From Streptomyces sp. NBS 14/10 (GTDB lineage: Bacteria; Actinomycetota; Actinomycetes; Streptomycetales; Streptomycetaceae): DNA of 64,000 nt. A program made the translations under genes and the position numbers. The DNA is taken from NCBI RefSeq assembly GCF_002224125.1, contig NZ_NCSM01000035.1:51893-115892 (forward strand), read 5' to 3'. Below are positions 17,212-25,748 of this stretch, piece by piece. The notes beneath the pieces were generated by a model. That model had not been told where the DNA came from and did no database searches. It saw only the letters and a list, made by a program, of their open reading frames with translations. The stretch's first letter is position 1. Each line of letters opens with the position of its first letter.

Positions 17212-18321
17212 TCAGCCGACCACCCGGCCGCGCAGCACCACCCGCCGCGGCGCCGTCAGCACCCGCACATCGGCCCGCGGATCCGACTCGTACACCACCA
17301 GGTCCGCAGATGCGCCCTCGGTGAGCCCGGGGCGGCCGAGCCAGGCCCGCGCGCCCCAGGTGGCGGCCGACAGCGCGGCGGTTGTCGGAAGGCCGGCCTT
17401 GACCAGCTCGGCGACCTCCTGGCCGACCAGGCCGTGCGGAAGTGAACCGCCCGCGTCGGTGCCGGTGTAGATGGGCACGCCCGCGTCGTAGGCCGCGCGC
17501 ACGGTGTCGTAGCGGCGCTCGTGCAGCCGCCGCATATGGTCCGCCCAGCGCGGGAACTTCCCCTCCCCGGCCGTCGCCAGCTTGGGGAAGGTGGCGATGT
17601 TGACCAGGGTCGGGACGATCGCGACACCGCGCTCCGCGAAGAGCGGGATGGTGTCCTCGGTCAGCCCCGTGGCGTGCTCGACGCAGTCGATCCCCGCCTC
17701 GACCAGGGGGGCCAGGGTCTCCTCCGCGAAGCAGTGCGCGGTGACCCGCGCGCCCAGCCGGTGTGCCTCGGCGATGGCCGCCTCGACCTCCGCGCGCGGC
17801 CAGCAGGCCGTCAGGTCCCCGGCCTCCCGGTCGATCCAGTCGCCGACCAGCTTCACCCAGCCGTCCCCGCGCCGCGCCTCCCGCGCGACATACGCCACCA
17901 GCTCCTCGGGCTCGATCTCGTGGGCGTAATTGCGGATGTAGCGCTTGGTCCGGGCGATGTGGCGGCCGGCGCGAATGATGCGGGGCAGGTCGTCGCGTTC
18001 GTCGATCCAGCGGGTGTTGGCGGGCGAGCCGGCGTCCCGCAGCAGCAGCGCCCCCACCTCCCGCTCGGCCAGCGCCTGCTTCTCGCTGGTCGACTCGTCG
18101 ACGGCGCCATGCGTGTCGAGCCCGACGTGGCAGTGCGCGTCCACGAGCCCGGGCAGCACCCATCCCTCGAGGGTCCGCACGTCCCGGGCGGCGGTCGGCC
18201 GGTCGTAAGTGATCTTCCCGTCGACGACCCACAGTTCGTCCCTGACGTCCCAGGCGGAGCCCTCGGCCGCCGGCCCGACGAGCACCCTGCCCTTGATGTG
18301 CAGCACCGCGCTATCCCTCAT
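17212..18321 (-). CDS. Metal-dependent amidohydrolase
   Basis: A 369-residue member of the amidohydrolase superfamily (imidazolonepropionase/prolidase-like branch). The metal-binding HCH lies in LVDAHCHVGL (about residue 62), followed by a carboxylated-Lys candidate in DGWVKLVGDW, His in VTAHCFAEE, His in CVEHATGL, and the catalytic Asp in YTGTDAGGSL. The complete set suggests an active hydrolase with one or two zinc ions. The N- and C-terminal ends form the usual small beta-domain (VLHIKGRVLVGP, and PRRVVLRGRVVG). Substrate is unknown. I chose the ATG at 18321; a GTG at 18330 is just upstream. It is divergent from the sigma factor and alone on its strand. Confidence 0.87.
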   Translation of the reverse strand: MRDSAVLHIKGRVLVGPAAEGSAWDVRDELWVVDGKITYDRPTAARDVRTLEGWVLPGLVDAHCHVGLDTHGAVDESTSEKQALAEREVGALLLRDAGSPANTRWIDERDDLPRIIRAGRHIARTKRYIRNYAHEIEPEELVAYVAREARRGDGWVKLVGDWIDREAGDLTACWPRAEVEAAIAEAHRLGARVTAHCFAEETLAPLVEAGIDCVEHATGLTEDTIPLFAERGVAIVPTLVNIATFPKLATAGEGKFPRWADHMRRLHERRYDTVRAAYDAGVPIYTGTDAGGSLPHGLVGQEVAELVKAGLPTTAALSAATWGARAWLGRPGLTEGASADLVVYESDPRADVRVLTAPRRVVLRGRVVG

Positions 18322-18457
18322 GCCTCGCACTGTACGAGACTTCGCCGACGCGCTGACCGGCCAGTTCCCAGGGGGCTGGACGGCGCCACTCGTACAACAC
18401 GAGGAGCGCTGCTACGCTCACGCAACCCACCGGATGAGGGGAAGTGAGGAGGCCCGC

Positions 18458-19264
18458 GTGAGCGCTCCCACCGATGATCCGGCCGCCGTACGCCCCGCAC
18501 CGGCGGCATTGCCGGAGTCACCGGAGAACGCGCCCCCGGCTACCGCTGGGAGGAGCCCCCTGCCGGACTTACCGGCGGCCGCTCTGTCGGACCTGCCACC
18601 CGTTCCGGCCTCCGATCCGGCACCCGTTCCGGCCTCCGATCCGGCACCCGTTCCGGCCTCCGTTCCAACAGCCGATCTCGCGCCCGCCGGGCCACCCGAC
18701 GCCCAGGAGGAGTTCCGGGACTTCTTCGAGCGGCACCACGCCGAACTGGCCCGCCTCGCCCACCTGCTGCTCGGCAGCTCCGACGGCGCGGACGACCTCG
18801 CCGCCGACGCGCTGGTCGCCGTCTGGCACCAGTGGGAGCGGGTACGGGTCGCCGACCACCCGGCCGCGTACGCCCGGGGCGTCGTCGCCAATCTGGCGCG
18901 CTCCCGGATCCGCAGCCTGGTGCGCGAGCGCCGCCGGGTGGCGCTCTTCTCGTCCCAGCGCGCCGACCACGTCGACGACCCGGACATCTCCGCCGTGGTG
19001 GACGTCCAGGCCGCCCTGGTGAGGCTGCCGTTCCGCAAGCGCGCCTGTGTGGTGCTGCGGCACGCCTTCGACCTGTCGGAGCGGGAGACGGCGCGTACGC
19101 TCGGCATCTCGGTGGGCACGGTCAAGAGCCAGACCTCGCGCGGCATCGCGGAGCTGGAGCGGCTGCTCGGCTCGGCGCACGGCGGCGGGCAGCAGCCGGT
19201 GCCGGGCACGCAGGAGACCGTACGGAAACTCCACCCTGGTCATGCGGGAGGGAACGGTCGATGA
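18458..19264 (+). CDS. SigE-family RNA polymerase sigma factor (ECF type)
   Basis: A group 4 sigma factor of the SigE-family subgroup common in actinobacteria. Region 2 is EEFRDFFERHHAELARLAHL through DDLAADALVAVWHQW. Region 4 is LPFRKRACVVLRHAFDLSER followed by the helix-turn-helix TARTLGISVGTVKSQTSRGI. These lie after residue 85; the first 85 residues are an unusual Pro/Ala/Asp-rich extension that includes three 8-residue repeats PVPASDPA. The GTG at 18458 has GAGGAGG six bases upstream, so the extension is probably translated; an internal start close to region 2 is not obvious. The gene overlaps the next by ATGA, and that membrane protein probably controls or reports to it. Part of a dispersed hairpin element (18538-18560) lies within the extension. 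Confidence 0.9.
   Translation: MSAPTDDPAAVRPAPAALPESPENAPPATAGRSPLPDLPAAALSDLPPVPASDPAPVPASDPAPVPASVPTADLAPAGPPDAQEEFRDFFERHHAELARLAHLLLGSSDGADDLAADALVAVWHQWERVRVADHPAAYARGVVANLARSRIRSLVRERRRVALFSSQRADHVDDPDISAVVDVQAALVRLPFRKRACVVLRHAFDLSERETARTLGISVGTVKSQTSRGIAELERLLGSAHGGGQQPVPGTQETVRKLHPGHAGGNGR
18538..18560. repeat. Dispersed hairpin element, copy 2, inside sigma gene
   Basis: GGCTACCGCTGGGAGGAGCC followed by CCC matches the reverse strand of the element at 86-115 and the copy at 43311-43340 with two substitutions. It lies in frame in the disordered N-terminal extension of the sigma factor (encoding ATAGRSP). Confidence 0.6.
18599..18670 (+). repeat. 24-nt in-frame tandem repeat in sigma gene
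   Basis: Three units starting CCCGTTCCGGCCTCCGATCC (18599-18622, 18623-18646, 18647-18670, the last diverging) encode PVPASDPA, PVPASDPA and PVPASVPT. They extend the flexible region before sigma region 2. Confidence 0.9.
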
Positions 19265-20055
19265 TCGACCACCGCGAGCGGCACGACCGGATCGATGTCG
19301 CCGCCGAACTGCACACGGCCGCCGAGTCCCACCGGCCGGACCGGGCCCGGATGCTGGCCCGGGTGACCGCGGGCATGGCCGGGGACGGGCGGCGCCACAC
19401 CGAGCGCGGGGCCGGGGCCGGGCGGCCATGGACCCGCGTGGCGGGCCCGGTCGCCGGGCTCGCGGCGGCGGTCGCCGCCGCGGGGATCGTGGTGCTGGCC
19501 ACCGAGCCGACCCAGCGGCCGCAGACCGTACGGACGTCGAGCGAGCCCGCGGTCCCGCCGGCCCACGCGGGGCGGGACACCGGGAGCGGAGGGGGAACGG
19601 ACGACGGTTCGCAGCGGCACACCCCGACCGCCTCCCCCACCGCGGTCGGTCCAAACCACCTCGCCGATCCGGTGGTTCGCTCGAACGGCGAGATCGACCC
19701 GGGGTCGAACCCGTACTGGGCGCAGAGCGATGTGATCCTCAAGACCGGCAAGCCGCTGACCTCGCTGACCGTCGAGCTGCGGGTCGCGCACACCGGCGGG
19801 GTGCTCACCACCGGCTCCTGGAGCACGCTGCCCACCGGCGATATGAAGGTCTCGGTGCGCAGCGAGAAGAACGCGCTGGTGTACCGCTGGACGCTGAAGG
19901 ACGGGGCCACGGTGCCCGCGGGCCGGCATGTCTTCGCCGGGCAGTACAACCACGCGGAGGGCGACCGGGACATCGCCGAGGACAGCTACTCGGCCTCCGG
20001 CAACGGGCCCTCGGGCGCGTTCGCCGTCAGAGGCGCATTCCGCGAAGCCAAGTGA
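19261..20055 (+). CDS. Membrane protein coupled to SigE-family sigma factor
   Basis: A 264-residue protein with a short cytoplasmic N-terminus (about 58 residues), one membrane helix (VAGPVAGLAAAVAAAGIVVL), a Ser/Thr/Gly-rich stalk and an extracytoplasmic domain (from about residue 135, LADPVVRSNGEIDPGSNPYW onward). The ATG overlaps the sigma stop (ATGA) and was chosen for this reason. By position and topology it is a candidate anti-sigma factor or sensor, but I see no zinc-binding HxxxCxxC motif, so the mechanism would differ from classical ZAS proteins. The external domain is rich in Trp/Tyr/Gly and may bind a ligand. Beyond this the function is unknown. Confidence 0.75.
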   Translation: MIDHRERHDRIDVAAELHTAAESHRPDRARMLARVTAGMAGDGRRHTERGAGAGRPWTRVAGPVAGLAAAVAAAGIVVLATEPTQRPQTVRTSSEPAVPPAHAGRDTGSGGGTDDGSQRHTPTASPTAVGPNHLADPVVRSNGEIDPGSNPYWAQSDVILKTGKPLTSLTVELRVAHTGGVLTTGSWSTLPTGDMKVSVRSEKNALVYRWTLKDGATVPAGRHVFAGQYNHAEGDRDIAEDSYSASGNGPSGAFAVRGAFREAK

Positions 20056-20408
20056 TGGCGGACGACGCCAGTCGAATCCAGGTGAATTCTGGGTGGCCGG
20101 TGGAGATATAAAGGGAGCGCCTTTATGAATACAGGTTCCCATCGTCTTCTGCCCGCTTTCCGGACTCCTAAACGCTAAAATTTCGTAACCCGGAAACGCT
20201 GTAATTCGAGTGCATCACTCGACCGTTACACAGATGTGACGCACTCCACACGGAGGGCGTTTCGTCCCGGTATCTCCTCGACAAATCATCACTTTTCATC
20301 CATCACTCCGTGCGCACGCGCGTCCCCGCGCGATAACACACCGACCCCCCTTCCGGTAACCCCTCACCGCAATGCAATTTAAGATTGTGCTCGGTAAATT
20401 CAAGCCGC
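20056..20408 (+). other. Intergenic region upstream of ectA
   Basis: This 353-base gene-free region is clearly more A/T-rich than its surroundings. It has a small hairpin ATAAAGG-GAGCG-CCTTTAT at 20108-20126 just past the membrane protein gene (possible terminator). It also has a GlnR-like half box at 20225-20240 and a -10-like TAAGAT at 20380-20385. The ectoine promoter must lie here. No small gene is credible. Confidence 0.65.
20225..20240 (+). promoter_or_regulatory. GlnR-like box upstream of ectABCD
   Basis: GTTAC-ACAGAT-GTGAC fits the pattern GTnAC, six bases, then a GaAAC-like half, known for the nitrogen regulator GlnR in Streptomyces. GlnR control of ectABCD has been described in S. 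coelicolor as far as I recall. The second half (GTGAC) departs from the consensus and no second full box follows, so this is only a candidate. Confidence 0.35.
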
Positions 20409-20954
20409 ATGACCGCCGCACAAGCAGACCTTGCACGTGCCCGAAGAGAAATGCCGAAAGGACTGACGCTCGAGGCCCCACGCGTCGAGGACGGAGCCGC
20501 GATCTGGCGCATCGCCCGCGACTCCGGAACCTTGGACCTGAACTCCTCCTACAGCTATCTGCTGTGGTGCCGCGACTTCGCCGCCACGTCGGTCGTGGCC
20601 CGGGACGCACAGGGAGAGCCGGTCGGCTTCGTCACGGGTTACACCCGCCCCAAGCGCCCCCGGACCCTGGTGATCTGGCAGGTCGCCGTGGACCAGGCGT
20701 GGCGCGGCAGAGGGCTGGCCGCCGCCCTGCTGGACGGGCTGACCGCACGCGTCGCCGAGCAGTCGGACATCCATGGCATCGAGACCACGATCACGCCGGA
20801 CAACACCGCCTCCAACAGGCTGTTCACCTCCTTCGCCGAACGGCACGGGGCGGCCGTGGAGCGCGAGGTGCTGTTCGACGGCGGTCTGTTCCCCGACGGC
20901 GGCCATGAGCCCGAGGTGCTGTACCGCATCGGCCCCCTCGTCTTCCACACCTGA
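20409..20954 (+). CDS. ectA: L-2,4-diaminobutyrate acetyltransferase EctA
   Basis: A GNAT-fold enzyme that acetylates L-2,4-diaminobutyrate at N4 with acetyl-CoA, the second step of ectoine synthesis. The 181-residue protein has WRIARDSGTLDLNSSYSYLL (substrate site), the GNAT acetyl-CoA block VAVDQAWRGRGLAAALL and the closing ETTITPDNTASNRLF. The ATG at 20409 begins MTAAQADL, a typical Streptomyces EctA start; no clear Shine-Dalgarno is seen, so the message could be leaderless or start close by. A TTG at 20385 is in frame but less likely. It is the first gene of the ectABCD operon, 84 bases before ectB. Confidence 0.96.
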   Translation: MTAAQADLARARREMPKGLTLEAPRVEDGAAIWRIARDSGTLDLNSSYSYLLWCRDFAATSVVARDAQGEPVGFVTGYTRPKRPRTLVIWQVAVDQAWRGRGLAAALLDGLTARVAEQSDIHGIETTITPDNTASNRLFTSFAERHGAAVEREVLFDGGLFPDGGHEPEVLYRIGPLVFHT

Positions 20955-21038
20955 CGCGCCACCTGAGCACCACACCCCCCACACCGCACCCCGCACCGAG
21001 CTTTCACCCCCCTCACACTCATCTCCCAGGAGAATGCT

Positions 21039-22307
21039 GTGACCATCACCCCGCCCGCGCTGAGCGTCTTCGAGGCCCTGGAGTCGGAGGTACGCAGCTA
21101 CTGCCGCGGCTGGCCCGCCGTCTTCGACCGCGCGCAGGGCAGCTACATGTACGACGAGGACGGCCACACCTACCTCGACTTCTTCGCCGGGGCCGGAGCG
21201 CTCAACTACGGCCACAACAACCCGGTCCTCAAACGCGCCCTGCTGGACTACATCGAGCGCGACGGCGTCACCCACGGCCTGGACATGGGCACCACCGCCA
21301 AGCGCGCCTTCCTGGAGACCTTCCAGAACACCGTGCTGCGCCCGCGCGACCTGCCGTACAAGGTCATGTTCCCCGGCCCGACCGGCACCAACGCCGTCGA
21401 GGCCGCCCTCAAGCTGGCCCGCAAGGTCAAGGGGCGCGAGGCCATCGTGTCCTTCACCAACGCCTTCCACGGGATGTCGCTTGGCGCGCTCGCCGTCACC
21501 GGCAACGCCTTCAAGCGGGCCGGCGCCGGCATCCCGCTGGTCCACGGCACGCCGATGCCGTTCGACAACTACCTGGACGGCCGGGTGCCCGACTTCCTGT
21601 GGTTCGAACGGCTGCTGGAGGACCAGGGCTCCGGGCTCAACCAGCCCGCCGCGGTCATCGTCGAGACGGTGCAGGGCGAGGGTGGTATCAACGTGGCGCG
21701 CACCGAGTGGCTGCGCGGCCTGGCCGACCTGTGCAAGCGCCGCGACATGCTGCTGATCGTCGACGACATCCAGATGGGCTGCGGCCGCACCGGCCCGTTC
21801 TTCTCCTTCGAGGAGGCGGGCATCACCCCGGACATCGTCACGCTCTCCAAGTCCATCGGCGGCTACGGACTGCCCATGTCGCTGGCGCTCTTCCGGCCCG
21901 AGCTGGACATCTGGGAGCCGGGCGAGCACAACGGCACCTTCCGCGGCAACAACCCGGCCTTCGTCACCGCCGCCGCGGCCCTGGGCACGTACTGGGCCGA
22001 CGGCCAGATGGAGAAGCAGACCCTCGCCCGCGGCGAGCAGGTCGAGCAGGCGCTGCGCGAGATCTGCGAGGAGCACATCCGGCTGGGCGCCCAGTACCGC
22101 GGCCGGGGCCTGGTCTGGGGCCTGGAGTTCACCGACCCCACGCGCGCCTCGGCGGTGTGCGCCCGCGCCTTCGAACTCGGCCTGCTGGTGGAGACCTCGG
22201 GCCCGCAGAGCGAGGTCGTCAAGCTGCTGCCGCCGCTGACCGTCTCCCCCGAGGAGCTGGACGAGGGCCTGCGGACGCTGGCCCGAGCCATCCGCGAAAC
22301 GGCCTGA
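21039..22307 (+). CDS. ectB: Diaminobutyrate--2-oxoglutarate aminotransferase EctB
   Basis: A class III PLP aminotransferase that makes L-2,4-diaminobutyrate from aspartate semialdehyde with glutamate as amino donor, the first ectoine step. The 422 residues include FFAGAGALNYGHNNPVLK, FPGPTGTNAVEAALKLARK, VETVQGEGGINVA, DDIQMGCGRTGPFFSFE and the PLP lysine K271 in VTLSKSIGGYG. Length and motifs are those of EctB. The GTG at 21039 has CAGGAG at the right spacing. It lies between ectA and ectC in the usual order. Confidence 0.97.
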   Translation: MTITPPALSVFEALESEVRSYCRGWPAVFDRAQGSYMYDEDGHTYLDFFAGAGALNYGHNNPVLKRALLDYIERDGVTHGLDMGTTAKRAFLETFQNTVLRPRDLPYKVMFPGPTGTNAVEAALKLARKVKGREAIVSFTNAFHGMSLGALAVTGNAFKRAGAGIPLVHGTPMPFDNYLDGRVPDFLWFERLLEDQGSGLNQPAAVIVETVQGEGGINVARTEWLRGLADLCKRRDMLLIVDDIQMGCGRTGPFFSFEEAGITPDIVTLSKSIGGYGLPMSLALFRPELDIWEPGEHNGTFRGNNPAFVTAAAALGTYWADGQMEKQTLARGEQVEQALREICEEHIRLGAQYRGRGLVWGLEFTDPTRASAVCARAFELGLLVETSGPQSEVVKLLPPLTVSPEELDEGLRTLARAIRETA

Positions 22308-22373
22308 TCACCGCACGTCGCATCAGGCCACACCAGAACACGTCAGATCACGAACAGAAAGGCGCAATCCACC

Positions 22374-22778
22374 GTGATCGTCCGATCCTTCAAGGACATC
22401 GAGGGCACCGAACGGCATGTGAAGTCCGCTTCGGGCACCTGGGAGAGCAAGCGCATCGTCCTGGCGAGGGAGCGGGTGGGCTTCTCACTGCACGAGACCA
22501 CGCTCTACGCCGGCACCGAGACTTCGATGTGGTACGCCCACCACATCGAGGCCGTGCTGTGCGTCGAGGGCGAGGCCGAGCTCACCAACGACGAGACCGG
22601 CGAGAAGCACTGGATCGCCCCCGGCACCATGTATCTGCTGGACGGGCATGAGAAGCACACCCTGCGTCCCAAGACCGATTTCCGCTGTGTCTGCGTCTTC
22701 AACCCGCCGATCACCGGACGGGAGGACCACGACGAGAACGGCGTATACCCCCTGATCACCGAGCCGGAGGAGGCCTGA
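22374..22778 (+). CDS. ectC: L-ectoine synthase EctC
   Basis: A small cupin enzyme that closes N-gamma-acetyl-diaminobutyrate to ectoine, using iron. The 134 residues include [40 protein letters not shown], and [19 protein letters not shown], which carries the metal-binding residues (Glu in HHIEAV, later Tyr in [12 protein letters not shown]). The GTG start at 22374 follows GAAAGGCG. The stop is five bases before ectD, with AGGAGG inside the end of ectC serving as the ectD ribosome site. Confidence 0.97.
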   Translation: MIVRSFKDIEGTERHVKSASGTWESKRIVLARERVGFSLHETTLYAGTETSMWYAHHIEAVLCVEGEAELTNDETGEKHWIAPGTMYLLDGHEKHTLRPKTDFRCVCVFNPPITGREDHDENGVYPLITEPEEA

Positions 22779-22783
22779 TCCAG

Positions 22784-23671
22784 ATGACCACGGTCGCTGA
22801 CCTGTACCCGACCCGCGGAAGCTCCGAGACGGTCACCCCACGCGTGGACCCGGTGGTGTGGTCCGATCCCGGGACCCCAGGGCCGCTGCGGCCCGCCGAG
22901 CTGAGCGGCTTCGAACGCGACGGCTTCCTGGCGATCGAGCAGCTGATCGCCCCGGACGAGGTCGCGGTCTACCGCGCCGAGCTCGACCGGCTGATCGCCG
23001 ACCCGAAGGTGCGGGCCGACGAGCGCTCGATCATCGAGCCCACGTCGCAGGACGTACGGTCGGTGTTCGAGGTGCACCGGATCAGCGAGGTCTTCGCGAG
23101 CCTGGTCCGCGACCCGCGCGTCGTGGGCCGGGCCCGCCAGATCCTCGGTTCGGATGTGTACGTCCACCAGAGCCGGATCAACGTCAAGCCGGGCTTCGGC
23201 GCCTCGGGCTTCTACTGGCACTCCGACTTCGAGACCTGGCACGCCGAGGACGGGCTGCCGAATATGCGCACGGTGTCGGTGTCCATCGCGCTGACCGAGA
23301 ACTACGACACCAACGGCGGCCTGATGATCATGCCGGGCTCGCACCGCACCTTCCTCGGCTGCGCGGGGGCGACCCCGAAGGACAACTACAAGAAGTCGCT
23401 GCAGATGCAGGACGCGGGCACCCCGTCGGACGAGTCGCTGACCAAGCTCGCCGACGCGCATGGGATCAGGCTGTTCACCGGTAAGGCCGGGTCGGCGACC
23501 TGGTTCGACTGCAACGCCATGCACGGGTCGGGCGACAACATCACCCCGTACGCGCGCAGCAATGTCTTCATCGTCTTCAACAGCGTGGAGAACGCGGCGG
23601 TCGAGCCCTTCGCGGCGCCGATCCGGCGGCCGGAGTTCATCGGAGCGCGAGACTTCACGCCCGTGCGCTGA
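22784..23671 (+). CDS. ectD: Ectoine 5-hydroxylase EctD
   Basis: A 2-oxoglutarate-dependent non-heme iron dioxygenase that hydroxylates ectoine to 5-hydroxyectoine. In 295 residues the iron ligands H146 and D148 (in FYWHSDFETWHAEDG, the family signature) and H247 (in NAMHGSGDN) are all present. The 2-oxoglutarate-binding Arg lies in YARSNVFIV. The ATG at 22784 begins five bases after ectC. Its presence means the organism can make hydroxyectoine, not only ectoine, as a stress solute. A palindromic element follows the gene. Confidence 0.96.
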   Translation: MTTVADLYPTRGSSETVTPRVDPVVWSDPGTPGPLRPAELSGFERDGFLAIEQLIAPDEVAVYRAELDRLIADPKVRADERSIIEPTSQDVRSVFEVHRISEVFASLVRDPRVVGRARQILGSDVYVHQSRINVKPGFGASGFYWHSDFETWHAEDGLPNMRTVSVSIALTENYDTNGGLMIMPGSHRTFLGCAGATPKDNYKKSLQMQDAGTPSDESLTKLADAHGIRLFTGKAGSATWFDCNAMHGSGDNITPYARSNVFIVFNSVENAAVEPFAAPIRRPEFIGARDFTPVR

Positions 23672-23750
23672 CCCTGGCCGGGGGTGCGAGACGCCTGCGG
23701 CGGGCCCCCGCGGCGGAGCCGCATATCGGACGCTGCCCCTACCCGCCATC

Positions 23751-23794
23751 GCCGGACGGGCTTGATTTGCCAGGGCAAATCAAGCCCGTCCGGC
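23751..23794. repeat. Perfect 44-bp palindrome (REP-like element / terminator)
   Basis: A 21-bp perfect stem (23751-23771 with 23774-23794; inner part GGGCTTGATTTGCC / GGCAAATCAAGCCC) has a two-base centre. The sequence CAAGCCCGTCCGGCGCTTGAGGAC on its right side is of the type scattered between genes in Streptomyces genomes. It lies between the convergent ectD and aminotransferase genes and can terminate both. Confidence 0.85.
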
Positions 23795-23850
23795 GCTTGA
23801 GGACCGGGGTCTGGGGCGGAGCCCCCCGCGTGGCCTCCCGGGCGCGGCCG

Positions 23851-24912
23851 CTACGCCCCGCCCGGGAGGCCGGAGAGCACGTCCAGCAGCCGGTCCACAT
23901 CCGCCTCGGTGTTGTAGAGGTGGAACGAGGCGCGCAGATTTCCGGCGCGCGCCGCGACGGAGACGCCGGCCTCGGCGAGGCGGGGGGCGGCGTGGCCGAG
24001 CCCCGGCACGGACACGATCGCCGACCCGGGCGCGGCAGCGCATCCGTGCCGCAGCGCGGTGAGCCCGGCCCGGAAGCGGTCGGCGAGGGCGCGGTCGTGG
24101 GCGCCGATGGCCGTGGTGCCCAGTTCCTCGACGAGTGAGAGGGAGCGCGCGGCGCCCACGTACGACAGGAGGCTGGGGCTCTGGTCGAAGCGGCGGGCGG
24201 AGTGCGCCAGTTCCTCGACCGGCCCGTAGCAGCTGTCCCAGGGCTTCTCGCCGGCCGCCCAGCCGGCGAAGACCGGGGTGAGCCCGCCGAAGTCCTCGGG
24301 CACGGTCAGGAAGGTGACGCCGCGCGGGCACATGAGCCATTTGAAGCCGACGCATACGGTGTAGTCCACGTCGTCGGCGTTCAGCGGCAGCCAGCCGAGG
24401 CTCTGGCTGCTGTCGACCAGGAGCCGGGCGCCGTGCGCGCGGGCCGCCGCCCTGATGGCGTCGAGGTCGGCGATCCGGCCGTCCGCCGACTGCACGGCGC
24501 TGACGGCGACCAGGGCGGTGCCGGGGCGTACCGCGTCCGCCAGGGCCTCCAGCGGAACGGCGCGCGGCTTGAGGTCGCGGCGCATGGTGAAGGGGTTCAC
24601 CAGTGAGCTGAAGTCGCCCTCGGCGACGAGGACTTCGGCGCCGGACGGCAGTGAGGCCGCTACCAGCCCGGCGTACACGGCGACCGAGGCACCCGCCGCG
24701 ACCCGCCGGGCCGGCACCCCGGTCAGCCGGGCGAAGGCGGCGCGCGCCTCCTCGACCGCTTCCCAGGCCAGGTCGGCGGCGGGCCCTCCGCCCGCGGCGG
24801 CGTCAAGGGCCTGCTTCATGGCGGCCACGGTTCGGGCGGGGATCAGACCGGTGGAGGAGGTATTGAGATACGTCGTCTGCGGCGCGAATTCCGCGCCTCC
24901 CAGGGGCTCCAT
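23851..24912 (-). CDS. PLP-dependent aminotransferase class V-fold enzyme
   Basis: A 353-residue PLP enzyme of the class V family (cysteine desulfurase, isopenicillin-N-epimerase, kynureninase group). The N-terminus YLNTSSTGLIPARTVAAM, the middle LLVDSSQSLGWLPLNADDVD (aspartate that holds the PLP nitrogen) and the PLP-binding lysine in VGFKWLMCPRGVTFL are clear. The substrate is not evident. No desulfurase active-site cysteine loop is recognised, so an aminotransferase or epimerase activity is more likely. I chose the ATG at 24912; a GTG at 24918 would add two residues. It is convergent with ectD, and the DsbA-type gene lies 71 bases upstream on the same strand. Confidence 0.85.
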   Translation of the reverse strand: MEPLGGAEFAPQTTYLNTSSTGLIPARTVAAMKQALDAAAGGGPAADLAWEAVEEARAAFARLTGVPARRVAAGASVAVYAGLVAASLPSGAEVLVAEGDFSSLVNPFTMRRDLKPRAVPLEALADAVRPGTALVAVSAVQSADGRIADLDAIRAAARAHGARLLVDSSQSLGWLPLNADDVDYTVCVGFKWLMCPRGVTFLTVPEDFGGLTPVFAGWAAGEKPWDSCYGPVEELAHSARRFDQSPSLLSYVGAARSLSLVEELGTTAIGAHDRALADRFRAGLTALRHGCAAAPGSAIVSVPGLGHAAPRLAEAGVSVAARAGNLRASFHLYNTEADVDRLLDVLSGLPGGA

Positions 24913-24983
24913 GTCCACCCACTATGGGAGGCGCCCACCTCCGCGTCCATCGCCGACATCTGACGCGTATCCCCAAGCAGTCC

Positions 24984-25637
24984 TTACTTGTCCCCGCTGA
25001 CCTGCGACGCTTCCCATGCCTGGCTCAGCGCCTGGGTGAAGATCTCAGCCGGTTGGCCGCCCGAGACGCCGAAGCGGCGGTCGAGGACGAAGAAGGGCAC
25101 GGCACTGGCGCCCAGCGCGGCGGCCTCGCTCTCGTCGGCCCGTACGTCCTCGGCGTACGCGGTCTCGTCGTCGAGCACCGTACGGGCCTCGGCGGGGTCG
25201 AGCCCGGCCTCGGCGGCGGCGGAGAGCAGCGTCTCGGGGTCGAAGAGGGACCGCTCTTCCGCGAAGTTCGCGGCGTAGAGCCGGTCGAGCAGTTCGCTCT
25301 GGCGCCCGCGGGCCTTGGCGAGGTGCAGCAGCCGGTGGACGTCGAAGGTGTTGCCGTGGTCGCGGTCGGAGCGGTAGCCGAGCCCGGCGTCGGCGGCGGC
25401 CTCCGCGACCCGGGCCTCCATGGCCTGGGCCTGTTCGCGCGGGACGCGGTACTTGGTCGCGAGCATGTCGAGCACCGGCACGGTGTCGCCCTTGGGCTGG
25501 TCGGGGTCGAGCTCGAAGGAGCGGTGCACCACCTCGACCTGGTCGCGGTGGTCGAAGGCGGCCAGGCCCTGTTCGAAGCGGGCCTTTCCGATGTAGCACC
25601 AGGGACAGACGATGTCGGACCAGATCTCTACACGCAT
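24984..25637 (-). CDS. DsbA-family (FrnE-like) oxidoreductase
   Basis: A 217-residue cytoplasmic thioredoxin-fold protein. It starts MRVEIWSDIVCPWCYIGKA, with the active-site CPWC at residues 11-14. The helical insert (HGNTFDVHRLLHLAKARG) and the cis-Pro region (GASAVPFFVLDRRFGVSGGQ) are those of FrnE/2-hydroxychromene-2-carboxylate isomerase relatives. No signal peptide is present. Members of this group act as disulfide oxidoreductases or isomerases in polyketide and stress pathways. The ATG at 25637 has AAAGCGAG-like bases upstream. Key cysteines are present, so activity is plausible. Confidence 0.9.
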   Translation of the reverse strand: MRVEIWSDIVCPWCYIGKARFEQGLAAFDHRDQVEVVHRSFELDPDQPKGDTVPVLDMLATKYRVPREQAQAMEARVAEAAADAGLGYRSDRDHGNTFDVHRLLHLAKARGRQSELLDRLYAANFAEERSLFDPETLLSAAAEAGLDPAEARTVLDDETAYAEDVRADESEAAALGASAVPFFVLDRRFGVSGGQPAEIFTQALSQAWEASQVSGDK

Positions 25638-25748
25638 GGGACTCGCTTTTTCCGATCATTCGCAGGGTCAGGGAGTCAACCACGAGGCGCCCCGGTTCAT
25701 TCCCCACGGGGATTGCGATCACCTGATTCGGGGTGATTGTCTCCCCGC

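Noticed and set aside
20385..20408. TTG start adding eight residues to EctA
   Set aside because: The extra residues (CSVNSSR) are not typical and there is no ribosome site; MTAAQADL is the expected start.
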